64,000 nt of DNA from assembly GCF_002093975.1 (NCBI RefSeq), contig NZ_KZ084330.1, positions 31,828 to 95,827 of the forward strand. The letters are read 5' to 3'. The notes below the pieces were generated by a model. That model was not told the origin of the DNA and searched no databases. It was given only the letters and a program-made list of their open reading frames with translations. Origin of the DNA: Thermoactinospora rubra. Its GTDB lineage: Bacteria; Actinomycetota; Actinomycetes; Streptosporangiales; Streptosporangiaceae. This document shows, in pieces, positions 1 to 7,472 of this stretch; position 1 is the stretch's first letter; every line of letters begins with the position of its first letter. The translations under genes were made by a program, and so were the position numbers.

Positions 1-189
1 GTGGCCGAGGCGGCCGAGTGGGTGGTCGGCGAGCATCCTGTCCGTGAACTCCTGGGGCATCCCGGCCTCCAGGCGGCCGGTGAGGATGGTCGAGGGCGCC
101 ACGCAGTTGACCCGGATGCCGACCGGGCCCAGCTCGTGGGCCAGCTGCCTGGCGTCACCGCGTGGGTGCAGCCGGGGCTCGCGCGGCTA
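1..189 (-). pseudogene. Short-chain dehydrogenase remnant (C-terminal part)
   Basis: Reading the minus strand from 189 downward, the sequence gives a typical SDR segment (QLAHELGPVGIRVNCVAPS, then TILTGRLEAGMPQEF), which is the strand after the catalytic Lys helix and the substrate loop of this family. The frame is closed upstream by a TAG at 189-187, only about 45 bases before the recognisable part, so the Rossmann nucleotide-binding half and the catalytic Ser-Tyr-Lys are absent. It runs off the left edge of the window. I read it as a 5'-truncated, probably dead SDR gene whose upstream part was replaced by the copper operon. A frameshift just upstream is an alternative, but no SDR N-terminus is visible in other frames. 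Confidence 0.6.
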
Positions 190-237
190 CACCCGCTCAT
201 GTCCGGATACGGCTTTGCGCCCAGGGGAGGGCCTGCG

Positions 238-804
238 ATGATGGCGCTTGTGTCCCCCGGGGAACCGGCCCTGCGCCTCGCACGAGCCACTGCCTTCGCG
301 CTGGTGTGCGTCGTCGTCTCCGCGGGCGGGCATCTGTTCGCCGGCGGGGGCGCGATACCGCCGGGCGTGCTGCTCGCCGGCGGCGCCGGCGCCCTGGCGC
401 TGGCCTACGGGTTCAACGGCCGTGAGCGCGGCCTCGGAACCGTGCTCGCCGTGACGATCAGCGCCCAGGCCGTCCTGCACGAGCTGTTCACGCTGGCGGC
501 GCCCGTCCCCGAGCTGCACGCCGGCCACGGCCGGCCCAGCGTGGGCATGGTGCTGGTCCACGGGGTGGTGGCGTGGCTGACCGGATGGTGGCTGCACCGC
601 GGGGAGAGCGCGCTGTGGCTGGTGCTGCGCCTGTGGGCCGCCCCGTCGCTGGGATGGGCGCGCCGGCTGCCGCTCGGCACGGCCGTCACGCCGCCGGCGG
701 TGCGGCCGGCCGTACCGGACGGACAGCCTGTGGCCTGGTCCCCCTGGGAGCGGACGGCCGCCGTCCACCTGCGCGGGCCGCCCTGCCGCCGTCGCGCCGG
801 GTGA
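238..804 (+). CDS. Small multi-pass membrane protein of the copper operon (paralogue A)
   Basis: A 188-residue hydrophobic protein with four likely membrane helices and a basic, Pro-rich C-terminal tail. The start is ATG 238, with AGGGGAGG at 223-230 seven bases before it; the frame is open to the left edge but only this start has a ribosome site. It is related to the product at 1522-2151. Both share a GH motif in helix 1 (His32 here), LHxLFT (His81) and a helix with GMxLxH...LTGWWLxRGExALW (His108). It is first in the run membrane protein, CopC, membrane protein, YcnI. Intramembrane histidines and this context suggest a role in copper movement or sensing, which is inference; I do not recognise a named family. 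Confidence 0.8.
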   Translation: MMALVSPGEPALRLARATAFALVCVVVSAGGHLFAGGGAIPPGVLLAGGAGALALAYGFNGRERGLGTVLAVTISAQAVLHELFTLAAPVPELHAGHGRPSVGMVLVHGVVAWLTGWWLHRGESALWLVLRLWAAPSLGWARRLPLGTAVTPPAVRPAVPDGQPVAWSPWERTAAVHLRGPPCRRRAG

Positions 805-904
805 GGGCACCGCTGCCCCACGCCTCCGGCGCGCTCCAGTGACCAGGCGCCGGCAGCGGCGCACCCTGTCCCGGATGTTCCGGGGTACTCGTCTGGAGTT
901 GTCG

Positions 905-1525
905 ATGGCGTTGCCGACGGCGTTGTCGCCGCGATTCGTCCGCAGCCTGGCCGCCGTGGTGCTGGGCTGCGGAGCGTTGATGTTCACCGCCGCCTCCCCG
1001 GCGCTCGCGCATGACCGGCTCAAGAGCAGCTCGCCCGCCAAGGGCGCAGAGGTGGCCGAGGTGGAGCGGATCGAGCTGGAATACACCTCCCGCGTCAGGT
1101 TTCCCACGGTCGTCCTGCACGATCGGGACGGCCGCCAGGTCGCCCTGGGCAAGCCGGTGGTCGCCGGCCACAAGGTCGTCGCCGACGTGACCGAACGGCT
1201 GGCGCCGGGGGCCTACGTGATCGCCTGGCGGGTGGTGTCCTCCGACGGCCACCCGATCGAGGGGGAGACACCGTTCACGGTGGCCGGCCGGGCCACGCCC
1301 GCGTCCAGCGCGCAACCGTCTCCGGCCTCCTCTGCCGCTTCTCCTCCCGCGTCCCCTGCCGCCTCGCCGGCCGCTTCCCGGCAGGCGGGGGAGGACCTCG
1401 CCGCCGCCTCGCAGGGGCGGCCGGGCCTGCCCGGATGGCTGTGGGCGGTGGCGGCCGTGCTGGTGATCGCCGGGGTCGGGCTCTGGCTGCGCGCCCGGCG
1501 AGGGGACGGGCCGGACACGGCGTGA
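905..1525 (+). CDS. copC: CopC-domain copper-binding protein, membrane-anchored
   Basis: A 206-residue protein acting outside the membrane. A signal peptide ends in SPALA, so the mature N-terminus would be His (HDRLKSSSPAKGAEV), as in CopC proteins, where the N-terminal amine and His bind Cu(II). The single beta-barrel domain carries the second site motif VSSDGHPIEGETPF with Asp and His ligands. An Ala/Ser/Pro-rich linker of about 50 residues follows, then one C-terminal membrane helix and an Arg-rich tail, so it is anchored on the outer face. ATG 905 is preferred over an upstream GTG at 839 because TCTGGAG lies six bases before it and the longer form buries the signal peptide. It is translationally coupled to the next gene by a GTGA overlap. 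Confidence 0.87.
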   Translation: MALPTALSPRFVRSLAAVVLGCGALMFTAASPALAHDRLKSSSPAKGAEVAEVERIELEYTSRVRFPTVVLHDRDGRQVALGKPVVAGHKVVADVTERLAPGAYVIAWRVVSSDGHPIEGETPFTVAGRATPASSAQPSPASSAASPPASPAASPAASRQAGEDLAAASQGRPGLPGWLWAVAAVLVIAGVGLWLRARRGDGPDTA

Positions 1526-2151
1526 GCGCCGGGCTCACCGCCCGGGCCGCCGCCCTCCCCGGCCACACCGGCCGGGGCGATGCCGTACGCGCCCGGCTGC
1601 CGCTGCGCATCGCGCGGGCGGGCGCGTTCTCGGTCGTGTGCCTGGGGCTGGCCGCCCTGGGTCATCACCTCGCCGGGGGGTCGGGCGTCACCGCCGGTAC
1701 GGTGGCGCCCGGCTTCGCCGTCGTCGCGTCGGCGGCCGCTGTCCTCGCGGGACGGGAACGCCCGCCCGCGTTGGTCGTCGTGGCGCTGGGCGCGGCACAG
1801 CTGTTCCTGCACGGGCTGTTCACGTGGAACGCCGCACCGGCGGCGGGCCTGCCGCACCGTGGCGGGCTGGTCGTCGACGCGGGCATGACACTGGGCCACC
1901 TGACCGCCACGCTCATCACCGGGTGGTGGCTGGCGCGTGGCGAGGCGGCGCTGTGGTCGTTGCTGCGCATCGCCGGCGCGCGTGCCGTACGGCGCCTGCG
2001 GGCGTTGCCGGCCTCCACGACAGCCTCCACGCTTCCGGAACCGCCCGCCCGGCCGCCCGCGCCGGACCGGGGTCCGCGGCGCCCGCACCCGGGCCGCCTG
2101 CTGCGGCACGCGGTCGTCCGCCGAGGTCCTCCCTTTCTCGCCGGTTCGTGA
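1522..2151 (+). CDS. Small multi-pass membrane protein of the copper operon (paralogue B)
   Basis: A 209-residue membrane protein starting at GTG 1522, whose last three bases are shared with the CopC stop. It aligns with the protein at 238-804 over all helices: GHHLAGG (His48), LHGLFTW (His97), and GMTLGH...LITGWWLARGEAALW (His126). The two copies flank CopC, so the operon carries a diverged pair and not a simple tandem duplication. The N-terminal 30 residues are Arg-rich and cytoplasmic, and the C-terminus is long, Pro/Arg-rich and probably disordered. No enzyme motif is visible. Conserved histidines in three helices make a metal-related role plausible but unproven. Confidence 0.8.
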   Translation: MSAGLTARAAALPGHTGRGDAVRARLPLRIARAGAFSVVCLGLAALGHHLAGGSGVTAGTVAPGFAVVASAAAVLAGRERPPALVVVALGAAQLFLHGLFTWNAAPAAGLPHRGGLVVDAGMTLGHLTATLITGWWLARGEAALWSLLRIAGARAVRRLRALPASTTASTLPEPPARPPAPDRGPRRPHPGRLLRHAVVRRGPPFLAGS

Positions 2152-2189
2152 AGTCCCACACTCCACACCCGCGACGAAAGGGAGATCGC

Positions 2190-2912
2190 ATGTCTGTTCG
2201 TACGGCCTGCCGCAGGGCGGGCGTCGTCGCCGCGGCCGCCGCCGCGCTCGTCGCCGGCTCGGCCCTGCCCGCGCTGGCCCACGTCACGATCCAGCCGGGC
2301 ACCGCACCCAAGGGCGGCTGGACCAAGATCGCCTTCCGTGTGCCCAACGAGCGCGACGACGCCTCCACCACCAAGCTCGAGGTGAGCTTCCCCACCGACC
2401 ACCCGCTGGCGTTCGTGTCGGTCAAGCCGGTTCCGGGCTGGGACGTCAAGGTGGCCGAGGGCAAGCTGCCCAAGCCGGTGGCCTCGGAGGAGGGCGAGAT
2501 CACCGAGGCCGTCCTCAAGATCACCTGGTCGGGCGGCAAGATCGAGCCGGGCCAGTTCCAGGAGTTCGAGGTGTCGGCGGGGCCGCTGCCCAAGGACGTC
2601 GACCGGCTGTTCTTCCCCGCCACGCAGACGTACTCCAGTGGCGAGGTGGTCAGGTGGGCCGACGAGCCGAAGGCCGACGGCTCCGAGGCCGATCACCCGG
2701 TCCCGGTCCTCAAGCTGGTCGCCGCCGCCGACGATCACCAGGCGGGTACGGCGCCGTCGCCGTCGGCCGTCCCGTCCAAGCAGGCCGGGGCGGTGGCCGT
2801 CACGGCTTCCTCCGGCGACACCACCGCCCGGGTCCTCGGCGCGCTGGGCATCGTGATCGGCCTTGCCGGCGCCGGTCTCGGCGTGCTGGGCCTGCGGCGC
2901 TCGCGAAGCTGA
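2190..2912 (+). CDS. ycnI: YcnI-family (DUF1775) copper-binding membrane protein
   Basis: A 240-residue protein with a cleavable signal peptide ending PALA, after which the mature chain begins His-Val-Thr-Ile. In the YcnI family the N-terminal His is a Cu(II) ligand together with a Trp (a monohistidine site); a candidate Trp is in VVRWADEP. The DUF1775 beta-sandwich covers about residues 31-175. A Pro/Ser/Ala linker and a C-terminal helix (VLGALGIVIGLAGAGLGVLGL) with RRSRS follow. The start is ATG 2190 with GAAAGGGAG five bases upstream. YcnI and CopC proteins commonly share operons for copper acquisition, which fits here. It is last in its operon and ends at the base of a large hairpin. Confidence 0.88.
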   Translation: MSVRTACRRAGVVAAAAAALVAGSALPALAHVTIQPGTAPKGGWTKIAFRVPNERDDASTTKLEVSFPTDHPLAFVSVKPVPGWDVKVAEGKLPKPVASEEGEITEAVLKITWSGGKIEPGQFQEFEVSAGPLPKDVDRLFFPATQTYSSGEVVRWADEPKADGSEADHPVPVLKLVAAADDHQAGTAPSPSAVPSKQAGAVAVTASSGDTTARVLGALGIVIGLAGAGLGVLGLRRSRS

Positions 2913-2980
2913 CGGTCCGGAATCCGGCCGGTCTCCCGGGACGCCCGCCGTACCGGGAGACCGGCCGCACCGTCATTCCG
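2911..2980. terminator. Strong bidirectional hairpin between convergent operons
   Basis: A perfect 15-base stem (2925-2939 with 2953-2967, arm CGGCCGGTCTCCCGG) closes a 13-base loop. It is extended by an outer GACGGT/ACCGTC pair (2911-2916, 2969-2974) and CGGAAT/ATTCCG. It lies between ycnI and the convergent response regulator. There is no U tract, which is usual for high-GC actinomycete terminators. Confidence 0.75.
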
Positions 2981-3082
2981 CGCCCCCGGTCGTCCCGGAC
3001 GCCTGAACGGCCGGGAACCGGCTCACTGGTGCACCATCGCCGGTGCGCGTCCGGGAGGGACGTCGCCGGCGGTCGCAGGCTG

Positions 3083-3751
3083 TCAGCGTGGCCTGTCGCT
3101 GGCGTCGACGAGGCCGGAGCGGTGGGCGATGACCGCGAGCTGCGTGCGGTCGCGGGCGTGCAGCTTGGCCAGCAGTCGGCTGACGTAGGTGCGGGCGGTG
3201 GCGGGACTGACGAACAGCGCCCGTCCGATCTCCTCGTTGCTGTCACCGTGGCCGATGCGAATCAGGACGGCCAGCTCGCGCTCGGTGAGCGTCGCCAGCC
3301 GCGGGTCCGGCCGGGGTGGTCTCGGAGCCGCGGCGAGGTGTTCCATGACCCGCCGGGCGATCGGCGGGGACAGGACGTTGTCGCCGGCCGCCGCGGTGTG
3401 GACGGCCTTGCGCAGTTCGTCGGCCGGGGTGTCCTTCAGCAGATAGCCGGCCGCGCCGAGGGTGACGGCCTCGACGATCTCGTCCTCGTCGTCGAAGGTG
3501 GTCAGGACCAGCACCCGCACGCTCGCGAGGGCGGGGTCGGAGCGGATCGCCGCGATCGCCTCGAGCCCGCCCATCCCCGGCATGCGGATGTCCACGAGGG
3601 CAACGTCGGGACGGAACGCCCGCACCTGGGACAGCCCGGTGTGTCCGTCGGCGGCCTCGGCGACGACGGCGATGCCGGGATCGTTCTCCAGCAGCGCCCG
3701 CACCCCGGTGCGGACCAGTTCCTGGTCGTCGACCAGCACGACGCGGATCAT
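3083..3751 (-). CDS. NarL/FixJ-type response regulator
   Basis: A 222-residue DNA-binding response regulator. The receiver domain (about 1-120) has the acidic pair VDD at 8-9, phosphoacceptor Asp54 (VDIRMPGMGG), Thr in VLTTFDDEDE and Lys in LLKDTPADELRKAV. The C-terminal LuxR helix-turn-helix begins at LTERELAVLIRIGHGDSNEEIG. The frame extends upstream of ATG 3751, but that part is antisense-like Arg-rich sequence; ATG 3751 overlaps the kinase stop as ATGA, with GGAGGG upstream. It is the second gene of a kinase-regulator pair. The target is unknown; the divergent gene at 5025 and the operon itself are candidates. Confidence 0.92.
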   Translation of the reverse strand: MIRVVLVDDQELVRTGVRALLENDPGIAVVAEAADGHTGLSQVRAFRPDVALVDIRMPGMGGLEAIAAIRSDPALASVRVLVLTTFDDEDEIVEAVTLGAAGYLLKDTPADELRKAVHTAAAGDNVLSPPIARRVMEHLAAAPRPPRPDPRLATLTERELAVLIRIGHGDSNEEIGRALFVSPATARTYVSRLLAKLHARDRTQLAVIAHRSGLVDASDRPR

Positions 3752-4893
3752 GACGGGCCCTCCAGCGGGAGCTCGGCGCGGACGACGAACCCGCCCTCCT
3801 CGCGGCGCGCGGTCAGGGTGCCGCCGAGGGATCGAGCCCGTTCCGACATGCCCGCTATGCCGTGACCCATGGGCACGGCCGCGGGCACGGCCGTGCCGTC
3901 GTCGGCGACGCACAGGTGGAGGGCGCCTCCTTCGACGCGCCCGGTGATGCTCAGCCGTGTCGCCGCGGAATGCCGGACGACGTTCGTGACGGCTTCCTGC
4001 GCGATCCGGTAGGCGGCGGCGTCGACGGTGTCCGGGAGCCGGCCGGGGACGCTCACCGCGGTCTCGACCGCGATCCCGGCGGCCCGGGCGGTGTCGGCCA
4101 GGCTCTCGAGGTTCGACAGCGACGCGGAGGACCGCGGCGGCTCCCCCGGGGTGCGCAGCAGCGCGACGGTCCTCCTGAGCTCGCGCATGGTACGGGTGGC
4201 GGCGTCCCTGATCAGGCCGAGCGCGTCGGCCACGGCCGCCTGGTCGCGGGAGAGCGCTTCCCTGGCGACGTCCGCGTGGAGGGAGATCACCGACACCGTG
4301 TGCCCGATCGAGTCGTGCAGGTCACGTGCGATCGCCAGCCGTTCGGCATGGACCCGCCGCTCGGCCTCCTGGGCGTACTGGCGGGCGGTGAGCTCGGCGA
4401 TCTGACGCTGCTGGGCCTGCTGGGACCGCCGGCTGCGGACGCCGTCGCCCAGCGCGACGGCGGCCGCCATCAACGCGAGATGCGGGATGAGGTCGTAGCC
4501 GACGACGAACGCGGCGTCCTGCCCCTCCAGCAGGCGGAAGAGCAGGGAGAACCCCACCACGGTCAGCGCCGTGACCACCGCGGCCCGCAGGCGTCCCGCC
4601 TCCGCGGCCGAGAACAGGGCCGCCGCCACCGGAACCGCCAGGCCCACCGCGGGGTATCCGGCCGCGTAGTACGCGAAGAGTCCGAGCGCGCTCAGCGCCA
4701 GCACGGTCCGCGGATGGTGCCGCCGGATCAGCATCAGCGCCCCGAGCCCGGCCGCCCACACGTACGCCAGGGCGTCGGGGTGCTGGCGGCCGCCTTGCCC
4801 CGCCGAGATCACCACGGAGACGGCCAGCGTGACACCGGCTCCCACCAGCGCGTCGACACCCCGGGGTGGGATTCGGACACGTCGACTGGTCAT
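3748..4893 (-). CDS. Sensor histidine kinase, HisKA_3 type
   Basis: A 381-residue membrane kinase. About five hydrophobic helices fill residues 13-150, with little outside the membrane, so it probably senses something in or at the membrane. The dimerisation/phosphoacceptor helix is ERLAIARDLHDSIGHTVSV with His193. The ATPase domain follows, with the N box QEAVTNVVRHS and a glycine-rich MGHGIAGMSERARSLGG. Short extracellular loops and the HisKA_3 domain match the DesK/LiaS-like class paired with NarL regulators. It is co-translated with the regulator. A long inverted repeat lies 36 bases upstream of its start. Confidence 0.92.
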   Translation of the reverse strand: MTSRRVRIPPRGVDALVGAGVTLAVSVVISAGQGGRQHPDALAYVWAAGLGALMLIRRHHPRTVLALSALGLFAYYAAGYPAVGLAVPVAAALFSAAEAGRLRAAVVTALTVVGFSLLFRLLEGQDAAFVVGYDLIPHLALMAAAVALGDGVRSRRSQQAQQRQIAELTARQYAQEAERRVHAERLAIARDLHDSIGHTVSVISLHADVAREALSRDQAAVADALGLIRDAATRTMRELRRTVALLRTPGEPPRSSASLSNLESLADTARAAGIAVETAVSVPGRLPDTVDAAAYRIAQEAVTNVVRHSAATRLSITGRVEGGALHLCVADDGTAVPAAVPMGHGIAGMSERARSLGGTLTARREEGGFVVRAELPLEGPS

Positions 4894-4928
4894 GCCATCA
4901 CCCTACGATCGCCCTCACGAGGGGATCC

Positions 4929-4964
4929 ACGTCGAGAAGCGACGCCGGTGTCGCCTCTCGACGT
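4929..4964. promoter_or_regulatory. 15-base inverted repeat upstream of the kinase gene
   Basis: ACGTCGAGAAGCGAC (4929-4943) and GTCGCCTCTCGACGT (4950-4964) are inverted with one mismatch around a 6-base centre. The site lies between the divergent kinase (start 4893) and the membrane protein gene (5025). It could be an operator, for example for the adjacent regulator, or a 5'-UTR hairpin of the kinase mRNA. Confidence 0.55.
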
Positions 4965-5011
4965 ATCCCGGTCGCGACCCGATGCGGATGTCCAGACGCC
5001 CCCCGGCCTCC

Positions 5012-5017
5012 TACCGT
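5012..5017 (+). promoter_or_regulatory. Candidate -10 hexamer TACCGT for a leaderless mRNA
   Basis: The hexamer is 7 bases before GTG 5025, so transcription would start at or next to the start codon. No ribosome-binding site precedes that GTG. Confidence 0.4.
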
Positions 5018-5024
5018 CACGAGG

Positions 5025-5480
5025 GTGACCAATCCTCATGAGCCCGTACGACAGCGCCACCGCCTCGGACTTCCGATGGCCGCGATCATCGGGCTGGCGC
5101 TGCTCGCCGTTCCCCGCGTCGTGCTGCACGATCTCGGCGTCCTTCAGGAGGGCACGTTCGTCAACGCCGTCTTCGTCTTCCTCCCGCCCCTGGTGTGGAT
5201 CGGCGTGGCCGTCTGGACGCGGGTGCCCAACCCGTTCCTGACGCTGCTCACGGTCGGCGCCTGCTACGGGGTCTTCCTTGCCGTGACGCACCAGCTGCTG
5301 TGGGGCGCCGCCTGGGGTGAGGCCGGGCCGTCGCTGGGCGGCAACCTCCGCGACCTCGCGCCGGGCGTCCAGGCGGTGCTGCTGCGTGGCTTCGCGGTTG
5401 TCAGCAGCCTGTTCACCGGAGTGGTCGTCGGGGCGCTGTCCGGACTCGTCGCCTGGGTCGCCCGCCGGGTCCTCAGGTAG
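5025..5480 (+). CDS. Small four-helix membrane protein, unknown function
   Basis: A 151-residue protein with four hydrophobic segments: AAIIGLALLAVPRVVLHDL, FVFLPPLVWIGVAVW, LLTVGACYGVFLAV and VVSSLFTGVVVGALSGLVAWV. Start GTG 5025 follows a -10-like TACCGT by seven bases; ATG 5076 is an alternative that would drop the first 17 polar residues. I recognise no named family. It is transcribed away from the two-component system and ends 8 bases inside the end of the convergent TetR gene. Confidence 0.65.
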   Translation: MTNPHEPVRQRHRLGLPMAAIIGLALLAVPRVVLHDLGVLQEGTFVNAVFVFLPPLVWIGVAVWTRVPNPFLTLLTVGACYGVFLAVTHQLLWGAAWGEAGPSLGGNLRDLAPGVQAVLLRGFAVVSSLFTGVVVGALSGLVAWVARRVLR

Positions 5481-6156
5481 GGGCACTCGCCTGAGCGGCC
5501 GCGTCCCGCTCCGCCAGCAGCCGCGCCGTCTCCTGCGACACCTCGGTCGCCAGCACCGCCGCCACCACGTCGATGAGATGGCTGGTGAACAGCCGGTCGT
5601 CGCGCCCCTCCGGCCCGCCCGCCCGGCGCGCCAGCTCGACGTGGGTCACCCGGATGGCCATGAACCGCTGGTGCAGCCGCCGTACCGCCACCTCGGGCAG
5701 CAGCGGCGCGACCAGCGCCCGCCACCGGTTGACGCTTGTGTCGGCCTCGGGGTCCATGGGCAGGTCGCGGCGGCGGTGCACGATCTCCTCCATGATCCGC
5801 AGGTAGGCGCGCCCGCCGTCCGGATCGGCGAGCTTGGCGGCCAGCGGCCGCACCAGCGCCCCCGCCAGCGCCCGCCGAGCCGCCGCCGCGTCGGGGAAGC
5901 CCGCGGGACCGGCGGCGGCCTCGTACTCGTCGAGCAGGCGATGGCGGTGCCGCTCGATGCCCGGCTGGTGCTTGGCCAGCACCGCGCGCAGCAGCCCGGC
6001 CCGGTCGCCGAAGTGGTACTGCAGCGCGGTCGAGTTCCGCTGCCCGGCCGCCGCGTTGATCTCCCGCAGCGAGACGGCCTCGATCCCGCGCTCGGCGAAC
6101 AGCTGCTCGGCGGCGCTGACGAGGCGGCGGCAGGTGGCCTCGGCGCTGGGCGGCAT
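5473..6156 (-). CDS. TetR-family repressor of the adjacent acyl-CoA dehydrogenase operon
   Basis: A 227-residue regulator. The N-terminal helix-turn-helix spans about residues 5-55 (LFAERGIEAVSLREINAAAGQRNSTALQYHFGDRAGLL), and the rest is an all-helical ligand domain. The sequence NSTALQYHFG is typical of TetR proteins near fatty-acid or CoA-ester genes. It starts at ATG 6156 with AAGGGAGG six bases upstream. It is divergent from the acyl-CoA dehydrogenase, and a perfect palindrome at 6200-6217 lies between the two starts, so it probably represses both directions and releases on an acyl-CoA-type ligand (inference). Confidence 0.88.
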   Translation of the reverse strand: MPPSAEATCRRLVSAAEQLFAERGIEAVSLREINAAAGQRNSTALQYHFGDRAGLLRAVLAKHQPGIERHRHRLLDEYEAAAGPAGFPDAAAARRALAGALVRPLAAKLADPDGGRAYLRIMEEIVHRRRDLPMDPEADTSVNRWRALVAPLLPEVAVRRLHQRFMAIRVTHVELARRAGGPEGRDDRLFTSHLIDVVAAVLATEVSQETARLLAERDAAAQASAPT

Positions 6157-6193
6157 GCCATCCCTCCCTTGTCCTGAAATATCCTCATCGCTA

Positions 6194-6217
6194 GCCTAAT
6201 TAAGGCAGACGCCTTAA
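6194..6217. promoter_or_regulatory. TetR operator candidate
   Basis: TTAAGGC-AGAC-GCCTTAA (6200-6217) is a perfect 7-base inverted repeat. A third half-site, GCCTAATT at 6194-6201, overlaps its left arm and makes a second, shorter palindrome. It lies in the 71-77 bases between the divergent TetR and dehydrogenase starts. Confidence 0.75.
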
Positions 6218-6233
6218 AACGATAGGGATGCCC

Positions 6234-7472
6234 ATGGCCATCGACTTCACGCTCGCCCCCGAGCACGAGGAGATCCGCAAACGGGTCAGGACCTTCATCC
6301 AGGAGACCGTGGTCCCGGCCGTGAAACCCTTCGAGGGCTCCGAGGACAGGGCACTCAAGCGCGAGGAGTACCTCCACACGATCCTCGACCTGCGCCGCCA
6401 GGCCCGCGAGCAGGGGCTGTGGCTGCCGCACATGCCCAAGGAGTGGGGCGGCATGGGCCTGGGGCACGTCGAGCTGGCCATGGTGCAGGCCGAGGCCGCC
6501 AGGACCAGGCTGGGGCCGTGGATCCTCAACTGCGCCGCGCCCGACGAGGGCAACATGCACACGCTGCTGCACTGGGGGACCGACGAGCAGAAGGAGAAGT
6601 ACCTGCGGCCGCTCACCGAAGGGCGCGTGATGTCGTGCTTCGCGATGACCGAGCCCGAGGTGGCCGGATCGGACCCGACGCTGATCCGCACCACCGCCGT
6701 CCGGGACGGCGACGAGTGGGTCATCAACGGGCACAAGTGGTTCATCTCCAACGCCCGCCGCGCGAGCTTCGCCATCCTCATCGCGCGCACCGAGCTCGAC
6801 GTGCCCGAGGGCCGGCGGGGCGCGACCACCGCGTTCCTCGTCGACCTGCCCCAGGAGGGCTGGAACGACGTGCGTGAGGTCGAGACCATGCACGGCTCGA
6901 CCGGGCACAGCGAGATCGTCATCACCGACCTGCGCGTGCCCGACGGCCAGATCCTCGGCGGCCGGGGCAACGGCCACCGGCTGGGGCAGTACCGCCTCGG
7001 CCCGGCGCGCCTGGCCCACTGCATGCGCTGGATCGCCCAGGCCGAGACCGCGCTGGACATGATGGTCGACCGCGCGCTGAACCGCTACAGCCACGGCTCG
7101 CTGCTGGCCGACAAACAGGGCATCCAGTGGCTCATCGCCGACTCGGCGATGGAGCTGTACCAGTGCAAGCTCATGGTCCTGCACGCCGCCTACAAGATCG
7201 ACAAGGGTGAGGACTTCCGCACCGAGGTGTCGATGGCCAAGCACTTCGTCGCAGGCAGCCTCAACCGGATCATCGACCGCGCGATCCAGGTCCACGGCGC
7301 GCTCGGCTACTCCACCGACACCCCGCTGGCCCACATGTTCCAGCACGCCCGCTGGGCCCGCTTCGCCGACGGCGCCGACGAGATCCACCAGATGCGCATC
7401 GCCCAGCGCACGATCGCCGCCTACCAGGCCACCGGCTCCACGGCCGCCGCGACGGGAGGGCTGCCGCTGTGA
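6234..7472 (+). CDS. Acyl-CoA dehydrogenase, ACAD10/11-like
   Basis: A 412-residue FAD flavoprotein that oxidises an acyl-CoA to the enoyl-CoA. The N-terminal helical domain, the middle beta domain (CFAMTEPEVAGSDPT, then WVINGHKWFISNA) and the C-terminal helical domain are intact. Near the C-terminus RFADGADEIHQMRIAQRTI has Asp where medium-chain enzymes carry the catalytic Glu, as in the ACAD10/11-like branch. ATG 6234 is chosen over ATG 6228 because AGGG at 6224-6227 is six bases from it. It is co-translated with the following SDR through a GTGA overlap and is controlled by the divergent TetR. Substrate unknown. Confidence 0.92.
   Translation: MAIDFTLAPEHEEIRKRVRTFIQETVVPAVKPFEGSEDRALKREEYLHTILDLRRQAREQGLWLPHMPKEWGGMGLGHVELAMVQAEAARTRLGPWILNCAAPDEGNMHTLLHWGTDEQKEKYLRPLTEGRVMSCFAMTEPEVAGSDPTLIRTTAVRDGDEWVINGHKWFISNARRASFAILIARTELDVPEGRRGATTAFLVDLPQEGWNDVREVETMHGSTGHSEIVITDLRVPDGQILGGRGNGHRLGQYRLGPARLAHCMRWIAQAETALDMMVDRALNRYSHGSLLADKQGIQWLIADSAMELYQCKLMVLHAAYKIDKGEDFRTEVSMAKHFVAGSLNRIIDRAIQVHGALGYSTDTPLAHMFQHARWARFADGADEIHQMRIAQRTIAAYQATGSTAAATGGLPL

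Noticed and set aside
839..904. GTG 839 as the start of CopC
   Set aside because: It adds 22 Arg-rich residues before the signal peptide and lacks a ribosome site, while ATG 905 has one.
3752..3913. Long N-terminal extension of the response regulator
   Set aside because: Arg/His/Gly-rich sequence inside the kinase gene; ATG 3751 with ATGA overlap fits.
5646..7388. A 580-codon minus-strand open frame
   Set aside because: It is antisense to the acyl-CoA dehydrogenase and out of frame with the TetR gene; no coherent protein.
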